14,449 nucleotides of DNA, taken from Erysipelotrichaceae bacterium. GTDB taxonomy: Bacteria > Bacillota_I > Bacilli_A > Erysipelotrichales > Erysipelotrichaceae. Made by a program: the position numbers and the translations under genes. Positions 6,860-14,061 of the stretch are shown piece by piece. The notes beneath the pieces are model-generated. The model was not told where the DNA came from and did no database searches. It saw only the letters and a list, made by a program, of their open reading frames with translations. The DNA is taken from the NCBI GenBank assembly GCA_019415435.1, contig DXZE01000045.1, positions 1 through 14,449 on the forward strand, in the 5' to 3' direction. How positions within the stretch are numbered: the first letter of the stretch is position 1; each line of letters opens with the position of its first letter.

Positions 6860-8173
6860 TTATTCTTTATTATCTCTTGGTAAAAGACCTACTCTTCTGT
6901 AGATTTCATCTACATTTCTGACATGATACATCGGATCAAAACAGTCATCCATTTCTTCCTGGGTCAAGGCTGCCTTAACTTCTGGTACACTACAGATCAG
7001 ATCCTTGAAGTTCAGGTTATTCTCCCATGCCTTAATAGCCTGAGGCTGAACAGTATCATATGCCTTTTCTCTGGACCAGCCCTTCTCAATCAGCTTTAAC
7101 ATGAATCTTTGTGAGAAGATAACACCGTTGGTCATCCAGATATCCTGTTTCATCTTTTCAGGGAAGACAGTCAGATTCTTAAGAATATTACCGAATCTGT
7201 TCAGCATGTAATCGAGTAATGCGGTTGCGTCTGGCGCAATAATTCTTTCGGCAGAAGAGTGAGAGATGTCTCTTTCATGCCATAAGGCAATATCTTCATA
7301 AGAAGTAACCATATAGCCGCGTAATACACGGGAACATCCGCAGATATTTTCACTGCCGATTGGATTACGCTTATGCGGCATAGCAGAAGATCCCTTCTGT
7401 CCTTTATTGAAGTGCTCTTCTACTTCTCTGACTTCGGTTCTCTGTAAATGTCTGATTTCAGTAGCCATCAGTTCAAGAGTGCTTCCGATTAAAGCTAATG
7501 TCGCAAAATAATGAGCATGACGGTCACGCTGTAAGATCTGGGTAGAGATATTTGCGGAATGAATACCCAGATGTTCACATACATAATCCTGTACAAATGG
7601 CGGAATATTCGCAAATGTACCGACGGCACCAGAGATCTTGCCGCACTCTACATCAGCGGCCGCATCATCAAATCTCTTGAGATTGCGCTTCATCTCTTCA
7701 TACCATAAGGCAAACTTCATGCCGAAGGTTGTGATTTCCGCATGGACACCATGGGTTCTTCCCATCATGATGGTATCTTTATACTTTAAGGCATTTGTCT
7801 TTAAGATATCCATGAAATCCAGAATATCCTGACGCAGGATAGCATCTGCTTTCTTATAGCGGACACCATAAGCTGTATCAACTACATCGGTAGAAGTAAC
7901 ACCATAGTGAATCCATTTCTTTTCAGGTCCAAGTGATTCGGATACACATCTTGTAAATGCAACGACATCATGTCTTGTCTCTGCTTCAATTTCATGAATT
8001 CTGTTTACATCAAACCTGGCATTCTTACGGATCTTTTCTACATCCTCTTCAGGCACTTCACCAAGCTTTGACCATGCTTCATCAATCATGATTTCAACAT
8101 CCAGCCATGCCTGATACTGTGCTTCTTCACTCCAGATGTCTCTCATTACTTTACGTGAATATCTGTCTAACAT
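6860..8173 (-). CDS. purB: Adenylosuccinate lyase
   Basis: PurB removes fumarate from adenylosuccinate to give AMP, and from SAICAR to give AICAR in IMP synthesis. The protein has 437 residues, typical for the Bacillus-type enzyme. The fumarase/aspartase superfamily signature GSSAMPHKRNP (261-271) carries the flexible-loop serines. TSTDVVDT (93-100) and MGRTHGVHAE with His141 are the other conserved regions. ATG at 8173 follows AAGGAG at six bases. It is convergent with cutC and purA and has its own promoter next to the terminator of the upstream lipoprotein operon. The N-terminus (MLDRYSRKVMRDIWSEEAQY) is that of the family, confirming the start. Confidence 0.98.
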   Translation of the reverse strand: MLDRYSRKVMRDIWSEEAQYQAWLDVEIMIDEAWSKLGEVPEEDVEKIRKNARFDVNRIHEIEAETRHDVVAFTRCVSESLGPEKKWIHYGVTSTDVVDTAYGVRYKKADAILRQDILDFMDILKTNALKYKDTIMMGRTHGVHAEITTFGMKFALWYEEMKRNLKRFDDAAADVECGKISGAVGTFANIPPFVQDYVCEHLGIHSANISTQILQRDRHAHYFATLALIGSTLELMATEIRHLQRTEVREVEEHFNKGQKGSSAMPHKRNPIGSENICGCSRVLRGYMVTSYEDIALWHERDISHSSAERIIAPDATALLDYMLNRFGNILKNLTVFPEKMKQDIWMTNGVIFSQRFMLKLIEKGWSREKAYDTVQPQAIKAWENNLNFKDLICSVPEVKAALTQEEMDDCFDPMYHVRNVDEIYRRVGLLPRDNKE

Positions 8174-8190
8174 AAGATCTCCTTTTCCAA

Positions 8191-8227
8191 CATGTATTAA
8201 TTCTCATGTATAAGACGTTTCTGTCAA
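8191..8227 (-). promoter_or_regulatory. purB promoter region with a 7-bp direct repeat
   Basis: A consensus -35 TTGACA lies at 8227-8222 on the minus strand. The best -10 at 17 bases is the poor AGAATT (8204-8199). ATACATG occurs twice (8211-8205 and 8197-8191), exactly 14 bases apart, flanking the presumed -10. The repeat may bind a regulator or be chance; it does not match the PurBox I know from Bacillus. Confidence 0.4.
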
Positions 8228-8252
8228 GAGAAAACGCTTCTTATGAAGCGTT
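8226..8252 (-). terminator. Terminator of the scpA-to-DUF4358 operon
   Basis: AACGCTTC pairs perfectly with GAAGCGTT (8233-8240 and 8245-8252) around an ATAA loop, followed on the minus strand by TTTTCTCTT. The stem begins inside the TAA stop of the last lipoprotein gene, and the tail runs into the TTGACA -35 of purB. Confidence 0.9.
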
Positions 8253-8727
8253 AAATTCCTAATATTACCTTTGCCTTGCTTTTTGCAGATTCAATATCAC
8301 TGCATACAATGAAAATAACCTCAGAATCATTATGCAGAAGAATGGCATTGGATATTTTAAATACCTCGGATGGATAGTTATGTTCTATGGATTCTTTTTC
8401 ACTCTCCATATACGCTTCCAGATACTGCAAGCACTTATCCGTATCCTTTGTATCAAATACCCCTACTGTATCAGAATCACCTGTCTCTTTGGACTTATAT
8501 ACAGCCGCAGATGTAAAGGCATCCTGATCCCCGTCAAAGATCATGCCTAATACAACTCTGTCCTTTAATCTCTGCATATTCTCAAGTTCCAGATCATTGA
8601 CAAGTGAAGAAGCTTTCTGGGCGGTTTCACTGGTATCTTGTGCAGATACAGAAGAACCATGTGAAGAAGCACATCCACTTAAAGCTAAAACACATGTCAT
8701 GATGAAACAAATGAATCTTTTATTCAT
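8251..8727 (-). CDS. DUF4358-type lipoprotein, second copy
   Basis: A 158-residue predicted lipoprotein: a positively charged start (MNKRF), a hydrophobic core, and the lipobox ALSGC with Cys19, so it should be anchored outside the membrane. The mature part is an alpha/beta domain with the run SDTVGVFDTKDTDKC, a helix rich in Glu/Lys, and a final strand-helix (EVIFIVCSDIESAKSKAKVIL). This order fits the DUF4358 lipoprotein family, of unknown function. It is clearly a paralogue of the gene just upstream: the DLELENM, VLGMIFDGDQDAFT and SDTV.VF.TKD segments align without large gaps. The ATG lies 3 bases after the upstream stop, with GGAAAG as ribosome site inside that gene's end. It closes the operon, with the terminator overlapping its stop. 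Domain name from memory of the family pattern. Confidence 0.85.
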   Translation of the reverse strand: MNKRFICFIMTCVLALSGCASSHGSSVSAQDTSETAQKASSLVNDLELENMQRLKDRVVLGMIFDGDQDAFTSAAVYKSKETGDSDTVGVFDTKDTDKCLQYLEAYMESEKESIEHNYPSEVFKISNAILLHNDSEVIFIVCSDIESAKSKAKVILGI

Positions 8728-8730
8728 GTT

Positions 8731-9213
8731 TTACTTTCCAAGTACCTTGTCTGCGGCTTTCTGGGCTGCATCCTTATCCGCACTGATAATCATGACAACC
8801 GTAGATCCATTATCTTCTAATACAAGATTATCAAACTTGGTTAACTCTTCGCCATTGTATGCGGCTGCTGTATTCTTTGTGTTATCTACATAAGTATTCA
8901 GATCTTCTTCACACTTACTGACATCCTTTGTATTGAATACAGCAACAGTATCAGAGATTGTAGGCGTACTGGAAAGATAAGCTGCGCCATCAGTAAAAGC
9001 ATCCTCATCACCAGTAAAGAACATACCGGATAATACCTTCTCTGGTGTTTCAGTCATGTTTTCCAAGCCTAAATCTGAAACAATCTGAGCGGCAGCATCT
9101 CCAACATCAATCTTCTTAGTCTCTTCTTTCTTTGACTCTGTTTTAGCAGAAGAGCTGCTGCAACCTGCAAGCAATAAAACAGCTAATACACTACTCACAA
9201 ACTTTTTTGACAT
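8731..9213 (-). CDS. DUF4358-type lipoprotein, first copy
   Basis: A 160-residue predicted lipoprotein: signal MSKKFVSSVLAVLLLAGC with Cys18, a short Ser/Lys/Glu-rich linker to about residue 36, then the same domain as its downstream neighbour (DLGLENM, VLSGMFFTGDEDAFTDGAAY, SDTVAVFNTKDVSKCEEDL, STVVMIISADKDAAQKAADK). The frame is open 78 bases further upstream, but those residues are the antisignal type (charged, no hydrophobic core) and overlap the SGNH gene. ATG 9213 has AAAGGAAG just before it and starts the signal peptide, so it is chosen. It overlaps the SGNH lipoprotein gene by 23 bases, which implies translational coupling. Family members are found in Firmicutes as surface lipoproteins of unknown function. 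Confidence 0.85.
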   Translation of the reverse strand: MSKKFVSSVLAVLLLAGCSSSSAKTESKKEETKKIDVGDAAAQIVSDLGLENMTETPEKVLSGMFFTGDEDAFTDGAAYLSSTPTISDTVAVFNTKDVSKCEEDLNTYVDNTKNTAAAYNGEELTKFDNLVLEDNGSTVVMIISADKDAAQKAADKVLGK

Positions 9214-9970
9214 AATCTTCCTTTCTGACCACATGCTTTGCGATTTCATCCGCAAATAACTGTGATCCCTGCTGGTTGAAATGCAATCCATCCCATACCA
9301 GTTCTTTTCTTACTAATCCCTGATCATCTAAGAGACCATCATTTGTATCATAGAAATAAACATGTTCCCGATTGGCAACTTCCTGCATCTTACCATTGAG
9401 CATATTCAATTGGTTTGTTAACTGATCTGCGTCAAGACCAGATACTGCTCTTGGGTGATAACTGCCCATCATGTAGATATCTGCAGAAGGATGTTCTTCC
9501 TTTAACTCCTGGACAAGACTATCGTATGTTTCACCCCAGGAATCAAAGTTTTCAGAACGTATTTCATTCACACCAAGGAGAATATAGATATGACTCTTAT
9601 CCGTGTTCTGTAACAGAGAATACATCGTATCCTGGACATCATCCATGTTCGTCGTGTACATCGTATAAAGACTTAATGATTCGGCATAATGAATCTCTGC
9701 CCCTTTATCTCTTAGATTACTGTATAAGTATAAGGAACCCATACGGGAATCTCCTGCCAGGAAGGCATCCTGGAAGTAAGAATCATCCACAGGATCTGTT
9801 GTTTCAGGTACAGGCTTACCATAATCATAGTAATTAATCATACGGCAGGCGTATTCCGGATGATGCGTATCTGTGGAGGCAGATGTATTCTCAGATGTTG
9901 TTTTGGAACAACCGGTTAACAGACTGCACAGCAATACACTGCATAAAGCAGTAATACTTATCTTGTGAAT
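9191..9970 (-). CDS. SGNH/GDSL-family hydrolase lipoprotein, probable AUU start
   Basis: An extracellular lipoprotein with an SGNH hydrolase (esterase/O-acetyl-esterase-like) fold. Counting from the ATT at 9970 (259 residues): lipobox LLTGC with Cys21; block I AGDSR with nucleophile Ser75; block III GVNE with oxyanion-hole Asn135; block V DGLHFN with Asp227 and His230. The glycine of block II is not evident. The first standard start in frame, TTG at 9934, would give MLCSLLTGC, a signal lacking any positive residue and half its core, with no ribosome site. The ATT instead yields a full signal beginning MHKISITALCSVLL and lies nine bases after a perfect GGAGG (9984-9980) at the end of scpB. No ATG or GTG is in frame between, and a TGA stop lies two codons before the ATT. 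It overlaps scpB by 13 bases and the next lipoprotein by 23. The substrate is unknown; a cell-surface acyl group is plausible. Confidence 0.85.
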   Translation of the reverse strand: MHKISITALCSVLLCSLLTGCSKTTSENTSASTDTHHPEYACRMINYYDYGKPVPETTDPVDDSYFQDAFLAGDSRMGSLYLYSNLRDKGAEIHYAESLSLYTMYTTNMDDVQDTMYSLLQNTDKSHIYILLGVNEIRSENFDSWGETYDSLVQELKEEHPSADIYMMGSYHPRAVSGLDADQLTNQLNMLNGKMQEVANREHVYFYDTNDGLLDDQGLVRKELVWDGLHFNQQGSQLFADEIAKHVVRKEDYVKKVCE

Positions 9971-10581
9971 AGGTCATCACCTCCCTTATCAGATTCCTTG
10001 GAGAAATCAGGCAGATCTGGTAATTCATCAAGACTCATTAACTGGAATTCATTCATGAATTCATCTGTAACAGAATACAGGAATGGTCTGCCTGGCGCAT
10101 CAGAACGTCCATCTTCTTTAATCAGACCACGCGCTTCCAGTTTCCTCAGCATGACATCTGCGCCAACACCTCTGATTTCTTCTATCTCAACTCTTGTGAC
10201 AGGCTGTTTATAGGCAATAATCGCTAATGTCTCTAATGCCGCATTAGACAGCTTGGCTTCCTTGTTTAACTGGAACAGCTTCTTGGCCGCATCATGTACA
10301 AATGCTTTGGATAAGAATCTGTATACATTACCAAACTTCTCTATTTCAAAGCCTCTGGCATCATCAGAATAATACTTCATTAATTCTTCAAATAAGGTTT
10401 CTGCATCTTTTTCACTGATATCCATAGCCTGGGAAGCCTGTTTAGCAGTAATGCCATCATCACCAGTCAGGAATAACAATCCTTCCGCTATAGCCAACTG
10501 TCTTTCATGATGTTCCGCTTCTGCTTTTTCCTTCTCTTCTTCATCCAAAGAGAGCTGTTTAAATTCTTCTGTATTACTCAT
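9958..10581 (-). CDS. scpB: Segregation and condensation protein B
   Basis: ScpB (207 residues) is a winged-helix kite protein that binds ScpA in the Smc-ScpAB condensin, which organises and segregates chromosomes. The acidic N-terminus (1-25) precedes the first winged helix (~26-100) and the family signature LSNAALETLAIIAYKQPVTR followed by VEIEEIRGVG (111-140). The second wing ends at PGRPFLYSVTDEF. The ATG overlaps the scpA stop by four bases (ATGA), as is usual for this pair. The C-terminus (DDLFTR) encodes within it the ribosome site of the next gene. The smc gene is not in the window. Confidence 0.96.
   Translation of the reverse strand: MSNTEEFKQLSLDEEEKEKAEAEHHERQLAIAEGLLFLTGDDGITAKQASQAMDISEKDAETLFEELMKYYSDDARGFEIEKFGNVYRFLSKAFVHDAAKKLFQLNKEAKLSNAALETLAIIAYKQPVTRVEIEEIRGVGADVMLRKLEARGLIKEDGRSDAPGRPFLYSVTDEFMNEFQLMSLDELPDLPDFSKESDKGGDDLFTR
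9975..9984 (-). promoter_or_regulatory. Ribosome-binding site that decides the SGNH lipoprotein start
   Basis: GGAGGTGATG on the minus strand is a near-complete complement of the 16S rRNA 3' tail. It lies inside the last codons of scpB, nine bases upstream of ATT (9970-9968) and 45 bases upstream of the TTG at 9934, so only the ATT is at a usable distance. Confidence 0.75.
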
Positions 10582-11312
10582 GCATAATGCTCCCCTCTGG
10601 TAAACCAGATGACATCCTGATCATCGGTTGTAAATACAAGTGTATGCAACCTTGCCAGATCCAATACACTTAGAAATGTTGCAATAAACATAGGCAGATC
10701 ATGGACATCATCCAGAAGATTTTCAAACCGGAATGTCTTTGGCAGACGATCCAGTTTCGCTCTGACCTGTAATTCCCTGTCTTCCATGGATATTTCCTTA
10801 ACCGTAAAGGATTTCTCCTTTGGTGTATCCAGATGCATGCGCATCAATACTCTGCGCATTGCCTTCATTAACTCATATGGACTACCCTGATACGGCTGTC
10901 TGCTGTCTTCCGGAATCCATTTGTCTATTTCATTGGATAAAGGTCTGCTCATTAATAACTGACGGTCTTCATACAAGGCACTTAACTCTTTGGAAGCTTC
11001 CTTGTACTGCTGGTATTCCAGCAATCTTCTGACTAATCTTTCCTTAGGATCTTCTTCCTCTTCTTCAAGATCATCCTTGTTTCCCGGAAGCATCTTCTTG
11101 GACTTGTATTCAATCAAGGCTGCCATTTCCGCAAGATATTCAGAAGCTATTTCCAGATGCATCTCTGACATACTGTTCAGATACGCAATATACTGATCTG
11201 TTAATACATTCATATCGAGATTCATCAGATCCAGCTTGTTCTCTCTGATCAGATGCAGCATCAGATCCAGAGGACCGTCAAAATCATTAATCTTTACTTC
11301 AAACTCTTTCAT
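10578..11312 (-). CDS. scpA: Segregation and condensation protein A
   Basis: ScpA (244 residues) is the kleisin that bridges the two Smc heads and binds ScpB. The N-terminal signature FEVKINDFDGPLDLMLHLIR (4-23), the NKLDLMNLDMNVLTDQYI helix and EYLAEMAALIEYKSKKMLP are all typical, followed by an acidic linker (EEEEEDPKERLVRRLLEYQ), and the C-terminal winged helix with VLDLARLHTLVFTTDDQDVIW. It is first in the operon, with the leuS terminator 65 bases upstream of its start. The ribosome site is weak (TTGAAG before ATG at 11312). Length and layout are normal for Firmicutes. Confidence 0.96.
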   Translation of the reverse strand: MKEFEVKINDFDGPLDLMLHLIRENKLDLMNLDMNVLTDQYIAYLNSMSEMHLEIASEYLAEMAALIEYKSKKMLPGNKDDLEEEEEDPKERLVRRLLEYQQYKEASKELSALYEDRQLLMSRPLSNEIDKWIPEDSRQPYQGSPYELMKAMRRVLMRMHLDTPKEKSFTVKEISMEDRELQVRAKLDRLPKTFRFENLLDDVHDLPMFIATFLSVLDLARLHTLVFTTDDQDVIWFTRGEHYA

Positions 11313-11333
11313 ATCTTCAACGTGAATAATTCT

Positions 11334-11366
11334 ATCATAAAATACTTAGTTAACTTCATAAAGTTA
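11334..11366 (-). promoter_or_regulatory. Possible scpA operon promoter with an upstream dyad
   Basis: TATGAT (11339-11334) is a fair -10 located 21 bases before the scpA ATG. A convincing -35 is missing. A perfect 6-bp inverted repeat, TAACTT and AAGTTA with a 4-base centre (11351-11366), lies where the spacer and -35 would be. It is the only candidate promoter in the 102 bases between leuS and scpA. Confidence 0.3.
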
Positions 11367-11376
11367 GAATGTATAG

Positions 11377-11406
11377 AAAAACAGAGCTGAATGACATCAG
11401 CTCTGT
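11377..11406 (-). terminator. leuS terminator
   Basis: On the minus strand ACAGAGCTGA pairs perfectly with TCAGCTCTGT (10 bp, 6-base loop, 11381-11406), followed by five T. It begins eight bases after the leuS stop and isolates the scpA operon from leuS. Confidence 0.9.
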
Positions 11407-11414
11407 CAGATAAT

Positions 11415-13802
11415 TTACTTAGCCACAATGTTAACGATCTTATCCGGTACAACAATGACCTTCTTAATCTCTTTGCCTTCGATCTGTCTCTTAACAGTTT
11501 CAAGCTTCATGGCTTCTGCCTGTAAGAATTCACGATCAGCACCCTTATCAGCCTTGAATGTACCTCTCATCTTGCCATTAACCTGTACAGCTATGGTTAC
11601 CGTAGAAACAACAAGCTTTGTTTCATCACATACAGGCCATGCATCATAAGACATGTCTTCTTCACCAGTGATCTTCTGGTTGATCTCTTCACAGATATGT
11701 GGTGCTACCGGATAGAGCAGTCTGATGAAATTCAGATACATTGTTTTATTCACTTTACCAAGCTTATAAACATCATTGATAAAGATCTGCATCTGGGAGA
11801 TAGCGGTATTGAAGTTTAATGTCTCATAGTCATTTGTGACTTTCTTAACCGTATAGTTATAGGAATAATCCAGTTCTGGAGTAGGATCCTTTGTTGTCAT
11901 GTTTGTTTCCATGATACGATAGACTCTTTCCAGCCACTTTCTGGATCCATCCATACCCTTTGTAGACCATGGCTTGGACGCATTCAGAGGACCCATGAAC
12001 ATCTCATAGACACGTAATGCATCAGCACCATGAGATACAACAAGTTCATCAGGATTAACAACATTGCCAAGTGACTTGGACATCTTGACGCCGTTTTCAC
12101 CAAGAATCATACCCTGATGATAGAGCTTGTGGAATGGTTCATCATTGAATACAACCCCACAATCTCTTAATACCTTGTACCAGAATCTGGAATATAACAG
12201 ATGCAGTACAGCATGCTCGGCACCACCGATATAAAGATCTACCGGCATCCAGTGCTTGATCAGCTTTGGATCTGCAAGCTGCTTGTCATTATGAGGATCG
12301 AGATATCTTAAGTAATACCAGCAGGAACCAGCCCATTGCGGCATAGTATTGGTTTCTCTTGTACCATGCTGGCCATCAATAGTTACATTCAGCCAATCCG
12401 TCGCATGTGCTAATGGAGATTCACCATTGTCTGCCGGTTCATAGTTATCTACAGCCGGAAGCTCTAATGGAAGATCACTTGTTGGTACAGTCTTCATTGT
12501 GCCATCATCCATATGAATGATCGGAATCGGTTCACCCCAATAACGCTGTCTGGAGAAGATCCAGTCTCTTAACTTGTACTGTACCCTGGCTCTTCCTACC
12601 TTATGCTCTTCAAGCCAGGCAATCATTTTATTGATGGATTCTTCTTTGCCAAGACCATCGAGGAATCCGGAATTACAATGGACACCATCACCTGTATAAG
12701 CAGCTTCAGAAACATCAGAACCTTCAATAAACGGAATAATAGGAAGATCAAACTTCCTGGCAAATTCCCAGTCACGCTGATCACCGGCAGGTACAGCCAT
12801 GATGGCACCAGTACCATAGGTAGCTAATACATAGTCAGAAATCCAGATCGGAATCTTCTTGCCATTAACAGGGTTGATCGCATATGCTCCTGTAAATACA
12901 CCTGTCTTCTCTTTATTCAGAGAAGTTCTTTCAAGATCAGACTTGGTTGCACATTCCTTCTGATAAGCTTCTACAGCATCCTTCTGCTCAGGTGTTGTAA
13001 TGTCATTTACAAATGGGTGTTCTGGCGACAATACACAGTATGTTGCACAGAATAATGTATCGCATCTTGTTGTATAAACTGTAAAGATCTTATCTGTACC
13101 ATCAATCTTGAAATCTACTTCGGCACCTGTAGACTTTCCAATCCAGTTTCTCTGCATTTCCTTGGTGGATTCAGGCCAGTCTACTTCATCGAGTTCTTTT
13201 AAGAGATCTTCCGCATAGGCAGTGATCTTTAATACCCACTGCTTCATATTTCTGCGTACAACCGGATTACCATGTTCACTCTTGCCATCAATAACTTCTT
13301 CATTCGCAAGAACAGCCTTCTCAGCAGGACACCAGTTGACCGGCATCTCTGCTTCATAAGCAAGTCCCTTGTTATAAAGCTGGATGAAGATCCATTGGGT
13401 CCACTTGTAATAATCCGGATCACAGGTTCTGATTTCCCTGTCCCAGTCATAGGAGAAACCAAGACTCTTTAACTGGGTACGGAAGTGATCAATATTCTTA
13501 TATGTAAATTCACCAGGATGATGACCTGTCTTTAAGGCATACTGTTCTGCCGGTAAACCAAAGGCATCAAATCCCATCGGATGCAGGACATTGTATCCCT
13601 GCATACGCTTCATTCTTGCCATGATATCGGTAGCGGTATAGCTCTCCGGATGACCTACATGCAGTCCCTGTCCGGATGGATATGGAAACATATCCATGAC
13701 ATAATACTTTGGCTTGGAGAAATCATAGGCATCTGTCTTATATGTCTTATGATCTTCCCAATACTTCTGCCATTTCTTTTCAATACTCTGATGATCGTAC
13801 AT
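11415..13802 (-). CDS. leuS: Leucyl-tRNA synthetase
   Basis: LeuRS (795 residues) charges tRNA-Leu with leucine. The class I HIGH motif is HVGH (48-51) in MFPYPSGQGLHVGHPESY and the KMSKS loop is at 573-577. DWIFSRQRYWGEPIPI and the AGSCWYYLRYLDP stretch are typical of the catalytic core. The CP1 editing domain (~200-400) keeps the threonine-rich motif as TTRCDT (244-249) and GTGAIMAVPAGDQRDW, with Asp341 and Asp344 retained; the usual Pro in TTRPDT is Cys and the usual His before Asp341 is Gly. The anticodon-binding domain and the C-terminal VQVNGKMRGTF to VIVVPDKIVNIVAK end are complete. The frame opens 15 bases further upstream, but ATG 13802 (MYDHQSIEKKWQ) has GGAGG eight bases before it and is the family N-terminus. 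Expression is controlled by the T-box leader upstream. Confidence 0.98.
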   Translation of the reverse strand: MYDHQSIEKKWQKYWEDHKTYKTDAYDFSKPKYYVMDMFPYPSGQGLHVGHPESYTATDIMARMKRMQGYNVLHPMGFDAFGLPAEQYALKTGHHPGEFTYKNIDHFRTQLKSLGFSYDWDREIRTCDPDYYKWTQWIFIQLYNKGLAYEAEMPVNWCPAEKAVLANEEVIDGKSEHGNPVVRRNMKQWVLKITAYAEDLLKELDEVDWPESTKEMQRNWIGKSTGAEVDFKIDGTDKIFTVYTTRCDTLFCATYCVLSPEHPFVNDITTPEQKDAVEAYQKECATKSDLERTSLNKEKTGVFTGAYAINPVNGKKIPIWISDYVLATYGTGAIMAVPAGDQRDWEFARKFDLPIIPFIEGSDVSEAAYTGDGVHCNSGFLDGLGKEESINKMIAWLEEHKVGRARVQYKLRDWIFSRQRYWGEPIPIIHMDDGTMKTVPTSDLPLELPAVDNYEPADNGESPLAHATDWLNVTIDGQHGTRETNTMPQWAGSCWYYLRYLDPHNDKQLADPKLIKHWMPVDLYIGGAEHAVLHLLYSRFWYKVLRDCGVVFNDEPFHKLYHQGMILGENGVKMSKSLGNVVNPDELVVSHGADALRVYEMFMGPLNASKPWSTKGMDGSRKWLERVYRIMETNMTTKDPTPELDYSYNYTVKKVTNDYETLNFNTAISQMQIFINDVYKLGKVNKTMYLNFIRLLYPVAPHICEEINQKITGEEDMSYDAWPVCDETKLVVSTVTIAVQVNGKMRGTFKADKGADREFLQAEAMKLETVKRQIEGKEIKKVIVVPDKIVNIVAK

Positions 13803-13823
13803 ACCTTTTTCCTCCATAAGAAA

Positions 13824-14030
13824 AGACGTCTCTTATCTGTCTAAGGACGTCTGAAACGCGGTACCACCTTAGTTTGCATATATTCATATGCACACTTCAT
13901 TGTTCCCTTTAGCGCAGAGATACGGCTGTTCAGAAGGTGAGTTCACATGGCTTCATTAACTGATTTACACCAGACATCAGCTCTCTTGGGTAATGCAGAC
14001 ATGCTAGTATTCTTCATCACTACAGCACGA
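13824..14030 (-). promoter_or_regulatory. T-box riboswitch (tRNA-Leu) controlling leuS
   Basis: The leader holds the conserved T-box AAGGTGGTACCGCG (13870-13857, minus strand), whose TGGT (13866-13863) is complementary to the ACCA end of an uncharged tRNA. The terminator stem AGACGTC/GACGTCT (13824-13830 and 13846-13852, with an inner CTTA/TAAG pair) is followed by TTTTCTT. In the 3' side of stem I, GAACTCACC gives CTC (13941-13939) as specifier, a leucine codon followed by A as in known T-boxes. Uncharged tRNA-Leu (GAG anticodon) should favour the antiterminator and allow leuS expression. The 5' boundary is estimated from the promoter; the stem I and II/III folds were not computed. Confidence 0.93.
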
Positions 14031-14032
14031 AT

Positions 14033-14061
14033 ATATTATCATTTAAAGATGTATGATTCAA
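14033..14061 (-). promoter_or_regulatory. leuS promoter
   Basis: TTGAAT (14061-14056) and TAATAT (14038-14033) are separated by 17 bases on the minus strand, placing the start of transcription just before the T-box stem I. The -35 overlaps the stop codon of the NifX-like gene, so no room is left for a terminator of that gene. Confidence 0.65.

Noticed and set aside
8543..8893. 116-residue plus-strand ORF across the two DUF4358 genes
   Set aside because: It spans the junction of two well-supported lipoprotein genes on the other strand; its hydrophobic stretch mirrors their coding bias.
9415..9837. 140-residue plus-strand ORF opposite the SGNH lipoprotein
   Set aside because: It is fully antisense to a gene with clear catalytic motifs, has no ribosome site and reads as low-conservation His/Ser/Tyr-rich sequence.
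13581..13844. Plus-strand ORF over the leuS start and T-box terminator
   Set aside because: Antisense to conserved LeuRS N-terminal motifs and to the riboswitch terminator; its membrane-like composition comes from the reverse complement.
13803..14030. A tRNA gene or CRISPR-like structure upstream of leuS
   Set aside because: The conserved AAGGTGGTACCGCG, the specifier and the terminator explain the structure as a T-box; no cloverleaf or repeat-spacer pattern is present.
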